Shown here: piece after piece, positions 17,371 to 28,023 of the stretch | Numbering within the stretch: position 1 is the stretch's first letter | Layout of the letters: every line of letters starts with the position of its first letter | NCBI RefSeq assembly: GCF_025907915.1 | Contig: NZ_JAPAAF010000001.1 | Span: 310,001 to 374,000 of the forward strand | Source: Gaoshiqia sediminis | Lineage (GTDB): Bacteria > Bacteroidota > Bacteroidia > Bacteroidales > Prolixibacteraceae | DNA length: 64,000 bases | Reading direction: 5' to 3' | Notes under the pieces: model-generated | Seen by the model: only the letters and a program-made list of their open reading frames with translations | What the model was told of the DNA's origin: nothing | Database searches by the model: none | Made by a program: the position numbers and the translations under genes

Positions 17371-19584
17371 CTACTTAGTCAATAGATCTTTAAAGAACCC
17401 AAACACTGGATCTACAAGTATTCTACGATCTAGGCCTAAGTTCCATTCTTCGCAAGCTGTTTCAGAAACTAAAGAACAAGAAAAGCATGCAGCCAAATTA
17501 AGATTGAATAAACCCTGACCATCAGATTCCCAACATAGGGGGTCAGATGAACAATCAAAAGAACGGTTTAGTCCCTTTATTATTAGGTCTTCGATCTTGC
17601 CCGGTTGCCCCTGCCAAACAAGGCCTCCCATACTACCTTCTGCTCCTTCAGTTGTATATATAAGTACACCTGACATCCTTGGGGATATAAATAGTCGTTC
17701 TTTTAGACTAGCTGTCGGGTACCCACAGGAGAATTCTAATTCTCTCATTAGTATATGAGAAAACGAATGTATTAATAAAGATTTAGCCCCTCTATAAATG
17801 CCATCACTGATGATCCTTTGCCTCGAACCAGAGCCACGACTATTTTCATCTAAAGTGCGTAATATACTTTCTAAGCGAGAGGATATTGTTGCTCTGTTTA
17901 ATTCATACCATTGTTGTATCAACACTTCATTAAATCCGAAGAATATTCCTTCTCCATAAGTTTCATTTGCTGGTAGAACGTACACTTCATTCCTTTCAAT
18001 TGAAAATATTTGCTGGCCGTTTCCAGTATTTTGTATTTCCCCGTCAAGCATTATCCTTTCACTAGGTCTGACACGTGTAAAATCAAGTTGTACTTGCGAA
18101 ATTTTTAATTCATTTACCTGTTGTATCTTGCTAAAATACTCACAAACTAGTTCTGGAATTTGAATATCCTTGAATGAAATGCCTTCGTTTCTTATCGGTG
18201 AAATGGTATTATTCATAAAGCACTGATATTCTTCCCATCGATAGTGTTCATGAGTATCTTGCACCACTTGATCTATTTCATCTAAAAAGACACCTTGTAA
18301 CTTGTGATGGAAATCTTCAATATTATCAAGGTAATCCTGGTATCCATCACTAATTAGCTTTTCTGGAGTCATTACCTTATTAAAGAAATCTCTTTTACTT
18401 TCTCCCGGAAAAACATCAAGATAAGATTTATATTTTTTTTCATATCTCTCAGATGTTTCAATCAATCTTTCGTCAGTTCCACTAATTAGATGTTTGGGAA
18501 TATATAAACTTGAAAAACCATTAGAAAAGTAGACATTGTTACTCGTTACAAGAGTTAATTGCATAGATTGTCTTTGATTATTAATACCCTGGCAAGAATC
18601 GTCTCTCGGTATGGCAATGTTTGATCCCTCTATATCTATTCCCCAAGGCTTTTCGCCCAAACAATATGGGGATAGGTTATTTATTCCTTCTAGATTCTCT
18701 TTTTTATTACAGTTCAAACATTCAATATAAATACTTGAGTAACCTTCCGATTTTGTGGTACTTTCTGACCATTTTAGTTTTGGATTGGTGCAACAATCAT
18801 CATATGTTAAAAGGTCATGACCTCTATTAGTAGGGCCATTTCTATCTGACTTCCATTTCAAGTATTTGCTCCATGGGACATCAGATAAATGTCCATTCGC
18901 GCAGATAAGTATTAGATTCGTCTGAGTTAGTTGATGCCTTAATGGAATATCCTCTTCAATTCCATCAATGTCTTTTGCCTTTAACGGAGGAAGAGGAGTT
19001 TTATTAGCACCTAGCACCGGATCGTTTGCATCTCTTGGGGGAGCGAAAAATTTCATTTTCAAATTTTTGTTCCGCCACAACTCTTTCCAGTCCTTATATT
19101 GTTTCAATTCTCCTTTTCGATTCTTGAACCACTTTGGAAAATGAGTGCCGAAAATCATAAAATCCTCAGTCTTAACGGAACCGCCATTTTGGTTGATGGC
19201 ACTGATCACCGGGTTGTTGCTAACATTTACAGTATTATAATGCTCATTTAAAGCCAGATGAGGTATAGATATTAGACACAACAGATTTGGTATTTCTTTT
19301 TCAATACGTAAAAACTCTATAAATCTTTGATCATCTAGTACAGAAAGTCCAATTTCTTGAGCTCTTTTTTTTGCTTTACTATACCATTCTGACGTCGTGA
19401 ATTCTTCTCGAACCTTGGAAATATCTCGTTGAGCAGATGCTATAAACCGCCATTGATTAACATCCGAGATAAGTACATAATATCCTGATTTAGTTGTAAT
19501 AATTGCCCCCACCCCAGAAGAGGAAGACAATATCTTGCTTCGGCCAACCCCTTGATTATACTGATTTGTAGTTAGTATATTCAT
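17371..19584 (-). CDS. drmB: DISARM DrmB-like protein (DUF1998)
   Basis: A 737-aa protein with the DUF1998 C-terminal module that defines DrmB of the DISARM anti-phage system. Metal-binding Cys/His clusters are visible: CANGH near residue 230, CxxC pairs near 290-300 (ECLNCNKKE), and a C-terminal CSSDPLCW ... AACFSC ... ETACEEWNLGLDRRILVD. The latter is typical of DUF1998. In DISARM, DrmA and DrmB form a complex that loads on DNA with a free 5' end and restricts unmethylated phage. It is the last gene of the operon and begins 1 bp after the drmA stop, strong evidence of joint translation. The C-terminus is complete. AT-rich codon use matches the rest of the island. Confidence 0.82.
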   Translation of the reverse strand: MNILTTNQYNQGVGRSKILSSSSGVGAIITTKSGYYVLISDVNQWRFIASAQRDISKVREEFTTSEWYSKAKKRAQEIGLSVLDDQRFIEFLRIEKEIPNLLCLISIPHLALNEHYNTVNVSNNPVISAINQNGGSVKTEDFMIFGTHFPKWFKNRKGELKQYKDWKELWRNKNLKMKFFAPPRDANDPVLGANKTPLPPLKAKDIDGIEEDIPLRHQLTQTNLILICANGHLSDVPWSKYLKWKSDRNGPTNRGHDLLTYDDCCTNPKLKWSESTTKSEGYSSIYIECLNCNKKENLEGINNLSPYCLGEKPWGIDIEGSNIAIPRDDSCQGINNQRQSMQLTLVTSNNVYFSNGFSSLYIPKHLISGTDERLIETSERYEKKYKSYLDVFPGESKRDFFNKVMTPEKLISDGYQDYLDNIEDFHHKLQGVFLDEIDQVVQDTHEHYRWEEYQCFMNNTISPIRNEGISFKDIQIPELVCEYFSKIQQVNELKISQVQLDFTRVRPSERIMLDGEIQNTGNGQQIFSIERNEVYVLPANETYGEGIFFGFNEVLIQQWYELNRATISSRLESILRTLDENSRGSGSRQRIISDGIYRGAKSLLIHSFSHILMRELEFSCGYPTASLKERLFISPRMSGVLIYTTEGAEGSMGGLVWQGQPGKIEDLIIKGLNRSFDCSSDPLCWESDGQGLFNLNLAACFSCSLVSETACEEWNLGLDRRILVDPVFGFFKDLLTK

Positions 19585-19585
19585 A

Positions 19586-22500
19586 TTACTTAGATTTAAT
19601 CTTAATTACCGCTTCCGGTTCAATCACTCTGAGCGATTGAGGTATCTGCCAGTCTTTATTCTCCACATTTTCTTCATATTCATCAATTTCGATATAAAGT
19701 TGTTCTTGTGCCGGCGTTGCCTTTTTTGCTTTCTTATTAAAGACTAGTTGTTTCCCTTCGGTCATAGTATCCGACGCTACTGATTTCCATTGATCAATGG
19801 CTCCACGAAGTTTGGCTTCAATGAAGTCCACATTCTCTTCCTGCAACAGATTCTTAACGACATCAGGTACATTCATGTTTCTTATGCAGACCTCTCTTTC
19901 TTGAAAATGCAAAGCAAGTGAGCCAATAAGTTCCTCAATCTGGTTAGAAGAAAGTGTTGCTATTGCTGATGCTGAATTTCGGTTTACAAACCTTGTTCTG
20001 TGGCGCAACATAGTTGCCATATAAAGTCCAAGATATCTTGTTACAGCTTTTTGAGTAAAAGGAGTTATTGATATAGGTTCAACATAACTATACATCTTCT
20101 CATGAAACTCTATGAACTTTTCATAGTGAGAAATATCCCTCGCCCGGAACGGGTGATGAACAGTCAGAACAATACCATAGGTGCTTCTTGCCACTCGACT
20201 ACTTGCTTGTATGTATTCAGCCAAGTTTCTGGGCATAGAATTCATGATGATCGTATTGAACCGAGATACGTCTATCCCTACCGAGATCATATTTGTAGCG
20301 ACCACGACATCTGGTGGAATATAGCCTATCTCTTTCGTTCCGAGTTCAGTTACGTGTGCAAACCTTTTTTCGGGAATCCATTTTGAGCTAACTCTTTCTA
20401 ATTCTCGATTGACTTCTTCGCCAGATAATCTTCCAGTCAGTTCCCCCTTTTCCAAAAAATAGGTATATAGACTGTGCATCATTTTACCTGGACGTAATAC
20501 CCTGTTAAAGACCCTCCTTATTTCTTTGATAATGTATGTGTTGATCTGAGATTCTGTCTTACCAACTTCTCTAAGGCTATTAAAATAAGTAAGCATCGTA
20601 TGGTAATTATCCATAGCTTTAGCAAGATCACCTTCATAGGTAGTTATAATAGGAAACCCATTCCCCCCCAGCTCCTTTGACTCAAAAATTGCTCGATGAA
20701 CCATTAGTATTGCAGTTAATCGCATCTGCATCCACATTTGGGTTCTACCTGTTGGAAGAATCCCAAGGTATTTGCGTTTTGAATTATAATCTGGGTTCCT
20801 TCCTTCCGCATTGTCAAATGTTCTCTCATAGAATGAGTAAAATGAGTCGTCACACTCAATCCCCGGCTTTGGGAACAAGCTTAATTTCCTGTTGAACAAT
20901 GCCATGATCTGAAGCTCAGTATTCCTTGTTGTCGCAGTCGAAGAGATGACTTTAGGTCGCAAAGTAGAACCATTTAAAGTTCTCGTGCAAAGTTGATCAA
21001 TTGCTGACTCAAATAGTCCCACTGAAGATCCTAACGGTCCCAAAAGAAGATGTAGTTCATCCTGAATAATAAGGTCAGGCGTCAAATAACCATCTTTTGG
21101 TTTTCCGTTTTCCCAATTACCGTTCCCAAATATCCTTCGCGAGTCTTTATGTCTATTATTCGCTTCATCAGAAACTTTGTGGGCAAGTTGTGCAAATTTA
21201 TCTACGGTGCCAAACAACAATGCTGGAGGATGCTGATAAATCTCTTCATCACAAAGGCTTACAGGAATTGGACCATGATCTGATCTCTTCAGCCTCTTTC
21301 TTGCTGGTACACTAAATGAACATTTATTGTTTGAACAACGAAGCAATACTCTATTGTATTCATATACATTACTGGAATCTGTTATTCTCTCAAATGAAAT
21401 TGGATTAAAATGATGGCCACACCAAGGACATTTTGTGAAAGGAATCTTATTAGAGGGTATTGATTCGTTTTTGCTCTGAGCAGCTTGAATCTTTTTATAT
21501 TCGTCTTCAAGGTCATCTAGAGAATTAGGGAGACTACCTTTCCCTACCCACAATCCTATATAAATAGGTTCAGTTCCAAGATCATATTTGTTCCATCTTC
21601 TGAGTAACTCAAGAGCCATTATTACAAGTGACGCACGCTCAAATTGTTGTTTGGTTAACAGGCGTAGCGTATATCTCATCAACACAGCAGTTCCTCCACC
21701 TATAAATTTATGTTTCTTTCTGCGGTTAATAATAGTCAACGCTATTATCCCGAGGTAAGCTTCAGTCTTCCCTCCCCCGGTGGGAAACCAAACCAAATCT
21801 ACCAAGCCATTCCTCTTCTCCCATATTGGGTCATCCTTCCGCTGAAAGATTCCATCAAGATTGAGCAATATGAAAGCTAATTGAAAAGGCCTCCAGGCAG
21901 CAGGTACACCTGATGCAAATAGCTCGTCATTGGCATTTTTATAGAATTCGTCATCAAAAGAAGCAAAATCTTTTCCCATGAATTCTTGAACTGTGTTATT
22001 CCTTACATTTACGGAATGCCATAACTGCATGAACATGGAAGTGTTCATTAATCTAAAGGCAAATAAGTTATCGGTATTCTCAGTTCCGGCGAGGATTGTA
22101 TCAATATTAATTGCCATCCTCTGATAATCGCCATAACATTTATCCAGTTCTTGTTTTGCCACTGAGGCAAAAGCTGTATCCTGAAAAGTCCTTCTCTTTT
22201 TGTTTACCCAGTTCTCGTAAGCAATTACAAAATTCTTTAAACCTTCCAGTACTTCACTATTATTAAGCCCTGACAATGTTGACAAAGCTTTGAATTGTAA
22301 AAATCGAGTATCTTTAAAGATATTATCTGGTTCAAAAGCCCCATGATTAGATACAAGTTGATATTTATTTTTGGGTATTGGGTCAACATTTGGTGTATCA
22401 AATGATGGAATGTATTCCGATTCTATCTTCATTCCATTGTTTATTTTAGACCATTTTACAGAAGTGCCATGACCTATTGCATAATCCTGGAAATCGTGAT

Positions 22501-23773
22501 AAAGGATTTGTGTAACATCATCTTCCGAAAACTCTTCCTTATCAAGCTTGGATAGGTCATTCCTGTATGGAACTAGATCAGTGGTTTCAATACTTAATCC
22601 AACCCCAAAAAAAGATCTTTGGTTAACTACTTCATTAAAAGTTGAGAAATACCTTGAATCCCCCTCAAGCATTGTGAACTCTGTAGAGGTATTGATTAAC
22701 TGTACTTTGATGAAAATATTATCATTCTGTCTTCTGGAGTCTTTGCTAAGTTGAACATTGATCGATAATGAAGCTTGATTATGATCTGGCAGTTCTTTCT
22801 CTATGATATGCCTAAATTCTGGATACTTTCTGTAATTAAGAACTGTTTTACGACCTATTTCTCCAAAGCTTGATGGCATTTGAATTTCCTTAACAAAATC
22901 TTGCGATTTCCAGAGTCCATATCCTCTACTATCAAAAATGCTAAGAAGATCATTCAGATGCGAGATAAAACACTCTGTTTCTTCAATTTCCTTAATCTTA
23001 TTGGCAATTGAAATCTGTTCATCTCGATCTGTACTATTATATCGAAGCTTTCGAAACAAGAATTCCTTGAAACCACTTAAATATTGTCCTTCTCTATCGC
23101 TGCCAAGTTGGCTAGTTTTTATTCTGTCAAAATCTCTCAGCTTAGCTTTCAACTCTCCAATCTCGTCTGGCTCTATCCTTGATATTGTCAATATTGTATT
23201 CTTGCCAATATCATTTAATTTTACTCTGTCTCTTAAAAGATTATCGTCTCCTAATGAGTCAAAGTACTTTCTAAAATCTTCCTTAGCCTGCTCTAATAAG
23301 AGTCCAAATCTTCCACCGATAGTATTCCTTTGTATTTTTTTATAATACCTTCCTCTGATCCTAATCTTTAACCCAGAAAAGGCATTCTCATTTCTGACGC
23401 AACAGGTGAACCCCATTGTGTTAGGGTACATCTGGTTAATGCTCAAAGCCTCTGGATCAACTATATCCGAATCAGATACATTTTCTTGTGTTCCTTCCAC
23501 ATCTTGATCTGCATCATCAGATGAAATATCAGGATCAGCTTCAAGCCTAGCGCTTTGGCTTCTATCGATAGGGAATAATATACCTGTACTGTAAATCGCA
23601 CCTGGCACATTGTTGATTATTTCATTAAGATAGTCACAAGATGCCTCTTCCTTAAGATCTTGGTCAAGAAGTTCTTTGTCTTGAACATCAATGAATCGAA
23701 ATCCAATGGCTCCAGGGCCTATTGTTTGTTCCTTAAGAAATCGTATAAGGGATTCTCGTTTTTTATTGATCAT
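19586..23773 (-). CDS. drmA: DISARM DrmA-like helicase
   Basis: A 1395-aa superfamily 2 helicase. Walker A PTGGGKT is near residues 664-670 in the DrmA-typical context DLVWFPTGGGKTEAYLG; a DE-H box QDELHLL is near 903, motif III SSTATT follows, and motif VI QASSRVAR is near 1189. A four-Cys zinc knuckle (CPWCGH and a later CSNNKC) lies between Walker A and the DE-H box. The ~600-residue N-terminal region is acidic near residues 70-105 and has no recognised fold. DrmA is the motor of DISARM and acts together with DrmB. Its start overlaps the upstream drmE-like gene by 4 bp. All helicase motifs look intact. Confidence 0.85.
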   Translation of the reverse strand: MINKKRESLIRFLKEQTIGPGAIGFRFIDVQDKELLDQDLKEEASCDYLNEIINNVPGAIYSTGILFPIDRSQSARLEADPDISSDDADQDVEGTQENVSDSDIVDPEALSINQMYPNTMGFTCCVRNENAFSGLKIRIRGRYYKKIQRNTIGGRFGLLLEQAKEDFRKYFDSLGDDNLLRDRVKLNDIGKNTILTISRIEPDEIGELKAKLRDFDRIKTSQLGSDREGQYLSGFKEFLFRKLRYNSTDRDEQISIANKIKEIEETECFISHLNDLLSIFDSRGYGLWKSQDFVKEIQMPSSFGEIGRKTVLNYRKYPEFRHIIEKELPDHNQASLSINVQLSKDSRRQNDNIFIKVQLINTSTEFTMLEGDSRYFSTFNEVVNQRSFFGVGLSIETTDLVPYRNDLSKLDKEEFSEDDVTQILYHDFQDYAIGHGTSVKWSKINNGMKIESEYIPSFDTPNVDPIPKNKYQLVSNHGAFEPDNIFKDTRFLQFKALSTLSGLNNSEVLEGLKNFVIAYENWVNKKRRTFQDTAFASVAKQELDKCYGDYQRMAINIDTILAGTENTDNLFAFRLMNTSMFMQLWHSVNVRNNTVQEFMGKDFASFDDEFYKNANDELFASGVPAAWRPFQLAFILLNLDGIFQRKDDPIWEKRNGLVDLVWFPTGGGKTEAYLGIIALTIINRRKKHKFIGGGTAVLMRYTLRLLTKQQFERASLVIMALELLRRWNKYDLGTEPIYIGLWVGKGSLPNSLDDLEDEYKKIQAAQSKNESIPSNKIPFTKCPWCGHHFNPISFERITDSSNVYEYNRVLLRCSNNKCSFSVPARKRLKRSDHGPIPVSLCDEEIYQHPPALLFGTVDKFAQLAHKVSDEANNRHKDSRRIFGNGNWENGKPKDGYLTPDLIIQDELHLLLGPLGSSVGLFESAIDQLCTRTLNGSTLRPKVISSTATTRNTELQIMALFNRKLSLFPKPGIECDDSFYSFYERTFDNAEGRNPDYNSKRKYLGILPTGRTQMWMQMRLTAILMVHRAIFESKELGGNGFPIITTYEGDLAKAMDNYHTMLTYFNSLREVGKTESQINTYIIKEIRRVFNRVLRPGKMMHSLYTYFLEKGELTGRLSGEEVNRELERVSSKWIPEKRFAHVTELGTKEIGYIPPDVVVATNMISVGIDVSRFNTIIMNSMPRNLAEYIQASSRVARSTYGIVLTVHHPFRARDISHYEKFIEFHEKMYSYVEPISITPFTQKAVTRYLGLYMATMLRHRTRFVNRNSASAIATLSSNQIEELIGSLALHFQEREVCIRNMNVPDVVKNLLQEENVDFIEAKLRGAIDQWKSVASDTMTEGKQLVFNKKAKKATPAQEQLYIEIDEYEENVENKDWQIPQSLRVIEPEAVIKIKSK

Positions 23774-26289
23774 ATGGCTTTGAATTTAGCATTTACAACC
23801 TTAACCAATTCTATGTTTGGTTTCAATAGATCAACCAATGATCGAAGTTCAGTCGATAGGTTTTCAATATTGAACCACAATTCATCAAGGTCGTGTTTAT
23901 TGATAAATGTCTCATCAAACGCTAGCTCACAAGTGGCGTCATCAAACATACCCTTTTCCATTAATCCCGCAAGCAAATCATTCATCTTAATAGTACTAAC
24001 CCTAGTAGCTAACTTTTCACTTGCTCTTTTTTTCAGCATGATCCTAAAGTAAACATCAGGAAGGTCTAAAAAATCACATAAAATCTTAAATGTCCGCTTT
24101 GATCTAGGAATGAGTGAATCACTTCTAATGTTTACCCAAAAGTTTTCAAAGTAACTCCGTTTAATCATAGTGATCCCAATGTCTGATAAGAGCTTTTCTA
24201 TCTGGATATACACGCTATCCGATCCAATTGCATCGCATTTCCTCTTCAGTAGTATCTTCCATAGTCTATGTCCCTGTTCTTCACCTGTCAAATCATAGTG
24301 CTTCTTTAACTGATAGACTTCTCTTTCTTCTTCGTCCGAAGCTTCAAATAGATTTATATCTTTATATAATTCATCAAGAGGCTGTACACTTATGGCGTTT
24401 TCAACAATATAGTCAGTAATTTCATCTGCTCTTACTGGAAAATAATGTTCATCTCCCTCCACTTTTGCAATGAACAACTGAGAAGGATAGAAGCTTCTTG
24501 GGTTTCCCGATGAAAATTTTATCCTTACCAACTCTCTCTCTCCACTGCTATTATAAGAATTATCTAAATCCCACAAATACGAGTCAATTTTGTTTTCTGG
24601 TTTATTCAATCGAAGTTGTTGGATTAAAGCCTGCCAGTTAAATTTTTCTTGTCTTATCCTATGTTGCCCAACCTTTTCAAATAAAGTCTGATTATATTCG
24701 AAAAATGCATGATCATAATTTCGCTTAAAAAACATTGCTAGGAACATTCCCTTTGGATCTTGGGTAGAAGAAAATTTAGATTCGAACAGATTTGGATAAA
24801 TTGAATAGGGAAATCTGCCGGAATCCCGATAATCCAATACTATAATATCTCCTTTGGTCACATAAGTTACTTCCTTCCACGTTATAAAAATACTATTTGG
24901 AAACTGTTTCTTTAGAAGGTCAATAACGTCTCTTGAATTAAGTGCATGGAAAGGCACAACAATATTTGTCTCTGTTTTAGACATAAGATTTTCTATGCGT
25001 GAAGATATGTTAAGTTGTATCACGATATCTAAAACATCTTCTAATGCAAGCTTGATTCTCAGAATATCTTCATCGTTCAGTCTGAATAATTCTGCTTTTG
25101 TCTCTTCTGATAAAAAAATAGGTGTCTTGTCTACCAAAAAGATATCTTCAATTATTAATTCTTTAAGTTGGTCACTAAAAGATAAAGAATATATATTCCT
25201 CATCTTTATCGATATTAACTCGTATAAATTTTCATGATCATGGATCAAATCTTGAAAGTTCGCCCAGATCAAATCGTCACTTGTAACAAAATTTACTTCG
25301 ACCTGCTTATCGGGAACATTTTCAAGTAAAGCTCCTAGTTCAGCAGGAAAGGTTACATATGATTGGAAGTTTAGTCCAGAAGGACGTTCGTAATAGCGAG
25401 TAGAGACATCACTGAGCCCTGATATCAATCTATTAAGGCGAAAGGGCTTTTCATCAAAAGTTATGATCATTAAATTCCTGAAGCTCAGTCCTTCACGGTT
25501 AAACCTACTAAGGTTAAAATAATTGAATTGTTGATTTGCTCTTCTGCTAGTACAGTCAAAAAGCAAAATATTTTCGATATATTCTAGGATACTTTTTTCT
25601 TCGAGATCAAAAGAATCCAGATCATTAAGGGACTTATGTGAATTTATCAAGAGATATGACATAAATGTCAATTTCCCTTTACCAATTATGTTGCTTAATT
25701 CGATGAAAAATGCAGACGGGGAATAACGGTCAACAAGAAAATTATAGTCCTTGACAAGAAGATGAAATAACCATTTAGGCCGATAGTTCTCTCTCCTTGT
25801 ATCAAAACCCAACTCTTGCAACAATTTAAAATCCCAATTTAACCTTTTTAGTTTTTTTCTTTCTGCCCTCTTTTTAGCAAGATCGCGTTTACCTTCATTT
25901 GTATTAAGCCGAATAGAGCTTCCTAGTTCCTTTGATATTACAGAAGAGACATGGTTGATATATAAATCTGAAGTATCAGCATTAATTTGACTTGAAGCTG
26001 TTTTAACATAGAGCTTAATGATCATAAACTCAAGAACTATATTACGCCATTGAGAGAGCCCTGGAAGATGGATATGCGAAAATTTTAAGCCGTTTTTACT
26101 ATTTAAATCCAAAAGATCATCCACAAGGTTATTAAGATACAATAAGAATTTTCTGAAAGATGATTTCTGTTCATCTTCTATCTTTTCAAATATTAAATCA
26201 AAGTCTTCCGACTCACGAGATAGAAATAAATCTAAATAATGAATAATATGCGAGTTAGGGTCATTCATTAACCGAAATTGTATTGACAA
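23770..26289 (-). CDS. drmE: DrmE-like protein of the DISARM operon
   Basis: An 839-aa protein with no recognisable enzyme motifs; it is assigned to DrmE (the class 2 DISARM gene of unknown function) from its size, its position directly before drmA and its joint operon with a cytosine methyltransferase. The sequence is rich in Leu, Asp and Lys; a central part has beta-alpha alternation (NIVVPFHALNSRDVIDLL, then IVLDYRDSGRFPYSIYP), and a lysine/arginine patch occurs near residues 130-150. It overlaps the NERD-helicase gene by 29 bp and drmA by 4 bp. Alternative: an unrelated island-specific subunit. The assignment needs a profile search. Confidence 0.55.
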   Translation of the reverse strand: MSIQFRLMNDPNSHIIHYLDLFLSRESEDFDLIFEKIEDEQKSSFRKFLLYLNNLVDDLLDLNSKNGLKFSHIHLPGLSQWRNIVLEFMIIKLYVKTASSQINADTSDLYINHVSSVISKELGSSIRLNTNEGKRDLAKKRAERKKLKRLNWDFKLLQELGFDTRRENYRPKWLFHLLVKDYNFLVDRYSPSAFFIELSNIIGKGKLTFMSYLLINSHKSLNDLDSFDLEEKSILEYIENILLFDCTSRRANQQFNYFNLSRFNREGLSFRNLMIITFDEKPFRLNRLISGLSDVSTRYYERPSGLNFQSYVTFPAELGALLENVPDKQVEVNFVTSDDLIWANFQDLIHDHENLYELISIKMRNIYSLSFSDQLKELIIEDIFLVDKTPIFLSEETKAELFRLNDEDILRIKLALEDVLDIVIQLNISSRIENLMSKTETNIVVPFHALNSRDVIDLLKKQFPNSIFITWKEVTYVTKGDIIVLDYRDSGRFPYSIYPNLFESKFSSTQDPKGMFLAMFFKRNYDHAFFEYNQTLFEKVGQHRIRQEKFNWQALIQQLRLNKPENKIDSYLWDLDNSYNSSGERELVRIKFSSGNPRSFYPSQLFIAKVEGDEHYFPVRADEITDYIVENAISVQPLDELYKDINLFEASDEEEREVYQLKKHYDLTGEEQGHRLWKILLKRKCDAIGSDSVYIQIEKLLSDIGITMIKRSYFENFWVNIRSDSLIPRSKRTFKILCDFLDLPDVYFRIMLKKRASEKLATRVSTIKMNDLLAGLMEKGMFDDATCELAFDETFINKHDLDELWFNIENLSTELRSLVDLLKPNIELVKVVNAKFKAI

Positions 26290-28021
26290 CTAAGACTTCG
26301 AGGTTTGCAATAGCCCTCGTTACACCTATGTAAAGTTCATAACGATTTAACAGACTTGGATTCCTGACAATCAGTATGACATTCTCCTTTTCTAGTCCTT
26401 TATACTTAAGAATAGATGTATATCTAAGTACATTGCTTGTATCTCCAATGTTATCCTGATCTAGTTCTTCAACATCTTTTATTTGAAGATAATAATGCAT
26501 ACCTGGCTCTATACCATAAGATGGCTTTAATAGGACAGATTCTATTAGCACAATACATTCGCTCCCTTTTAAAGAATTTTTATTTTCCCTAATGGATCGA
26601 AGGATATTCTTCACTATGTAGTTTTTTATATCTTCAAGGGAACTAAAGTACTTTATCTTAATTCTATCAAGTGGATGTGAGCTAAAAAGCTCAAAACTTA
26701 AGGAATCAGGATCATTTATTGCTCGAACTGCCATTTTCCTGATATCAGGGCATTGAGCGCTCCGCCTTACCTCATTAAGTTTAAAGTGGGCAAAATACAC
26801 GGATAACAATGCTGCTATTTCTGCAACATCTCTTCCCTCTATAAAATAACTTTGATCAATGTCATATAGTAAGAGAGCTTTTCCATTTTCTAGCCCTTTC
26901 CCATTGGCTAATAATTCATTGATCAGCAGATCAGCTCCACGATCAAGGATATCCTGCCCTTCGTCAATAACCATATAATCATATTGGGGAAGTGCTCCAT
27001 CATTTTTTAACTTAGCCAGAAGTTCCTTTAGCAATCGATAATATTCCTCTTCATCTAGGATCATTAATTGGTTGGGAACAAGTTGCTGGTCGAGTTTCAA
27101 TATAAATTTTGATAAAGTATTGACCTCACATGTTTTGAGTATATCTCGGGACTTTAATTCAAACTTTATTTTATGCATTAGTAAGTTATTCCAACATAAG
27201 TAAAGCCCTTTTTTAGTTAATTGTTTGTCGATAAATGCCTTTGCAAGAGTAGTCTTTCCTGTGCCTGGACATCCTTCGATCATAATGCGATCATTTTTGC
27301 TTAGGCTGTCAAGAATGTCTAGATTACTTACATTTAACCATTCGCTTGTATCAGCATTATAGAATCGATTAAGATCATATACTACAGGACTTAATATTCT
27401 TTTTACTTCATCAATTTCTCGCAGTCCAAGTTTTGGAAAATTACGATGATACTTTTTATGTTTTTCTCTGTTGTATTTAAATACCGATAAAATAAAATTC
27501 TCCATAGAATTTCCATATCTATCAGTAAACGCTGCAGACCAAAGTATACTATTCTCGATTATCCTAAAATCAAAACTAACGTGGCAATGAGGCATAGCTA
27601 CTGCATGGCATATTAAGTATTTGCTACCTGAATTCAGTACATTGTCCCGGACTGTATATTTATATCCTTCAGCCTGGCTAAATGGATTCTGACTTATTTT
27701 ATTTTCATAGTTGTTTCCATAGTAAAAAGTATTGTTTCTGTATGAAATGGGGCCTCCTTTGACCTCAAGGATCAAAATGCCTTCCTCCGATAATATTAAA
27801 AAATCAATTTGAGCACTCGTCTTTCTGTATGGATTGGAACGGTCAGAATGAAACGGTAATTTGAGGTCATGCCATACCCACCAGTTTGATCTACTTCTAT
27901 TGAGATCGTCATACAACTTTCTGTAGATTTCAATCTCGCCATTCAAGGGGGTTCCATTCTCCTTGGTAATGTATTTTTCAAGTAGTTCAATAGGTTTTTC
28001 TGGATAAAATGTGATAGGCAT
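26261..28021 (-). CDS. NERD nuclease / superfamily 1 helicase
   Basis: A 586-aa two-domain protein. Residues ~20-120 form a NERD nuclease-related domain with QIDFLILSEEGILILEVKGG, the Asp...Glu-x-Lys arrangement of PD-(D/E)xK-type nucleases. A superfamily 1 (UvrD/RecD-like) ATPase follows: Walker A GCPGTGKT near residue 248, Walker B with IDEGQD near residue 360, and a C-terminal VTRAIANLEVLVV box like the UvrD motif VI region. It likely unwinds and cuts DNA. It lies 2 bp after the methyltransferase gene and overlaps the drmE-like gene by 29 bp, so it belongs to the defence unit. DISARM normally carries a phospholipase-D nuclease (DrmC), absent here; this protein is the obvious substitute candidate. 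Confidence 0.75.
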   Translation of the reverse strand: MPITFYPEKPIELLEKYITKENGTPLNGEIEIYRKLYDDLNRSRSNWWVWHDLKLPFHSDRSNPYRKTSAQIDFLILSEEGILILEVKGGPISYRNNTFYYGNNYENKISQNPFSQAEGYKYTVRDNVLNSGSKYLICHAVAMPHCHVSFDFRIIENSILWSAAFTDRYGNSMENFILSVFKYNREKHKKYHRNFPKLGLREIDEVKRILSPVVYDLNRFYNADTSEWLNVSNLDILDSLSKNDRIMIEGCPGTGKTTLAKAFIDKQLTKKGLYLCWNNLLMHKIKFELKSRDILKTCEVNTLSKFILKLDQQLVPNQLMILDEEEYYRLLKELLAKLKNDGALPQYDYMVIDEGQDILDRGADLLINELLANGKGLENGKALLLYDIDQSYFIEGRDVAEIAALLSVYFAHFKLNEVRRSAQCPDIRKMAVRAINDPDSLSFELFSSHPLDRIKIKYFSSLEDIKNYIVKNILRSIRENKNSLKGSECIVLIESVLLKPSYGIEPGMHYYLQIKDVEELDQDNIGDTSNVLRYTSILKYKGLEKENVILIVRNPSLLNRYELYIGVTRAIANLEVLVVNTISVNE

Positions 28022-28023
28022 TA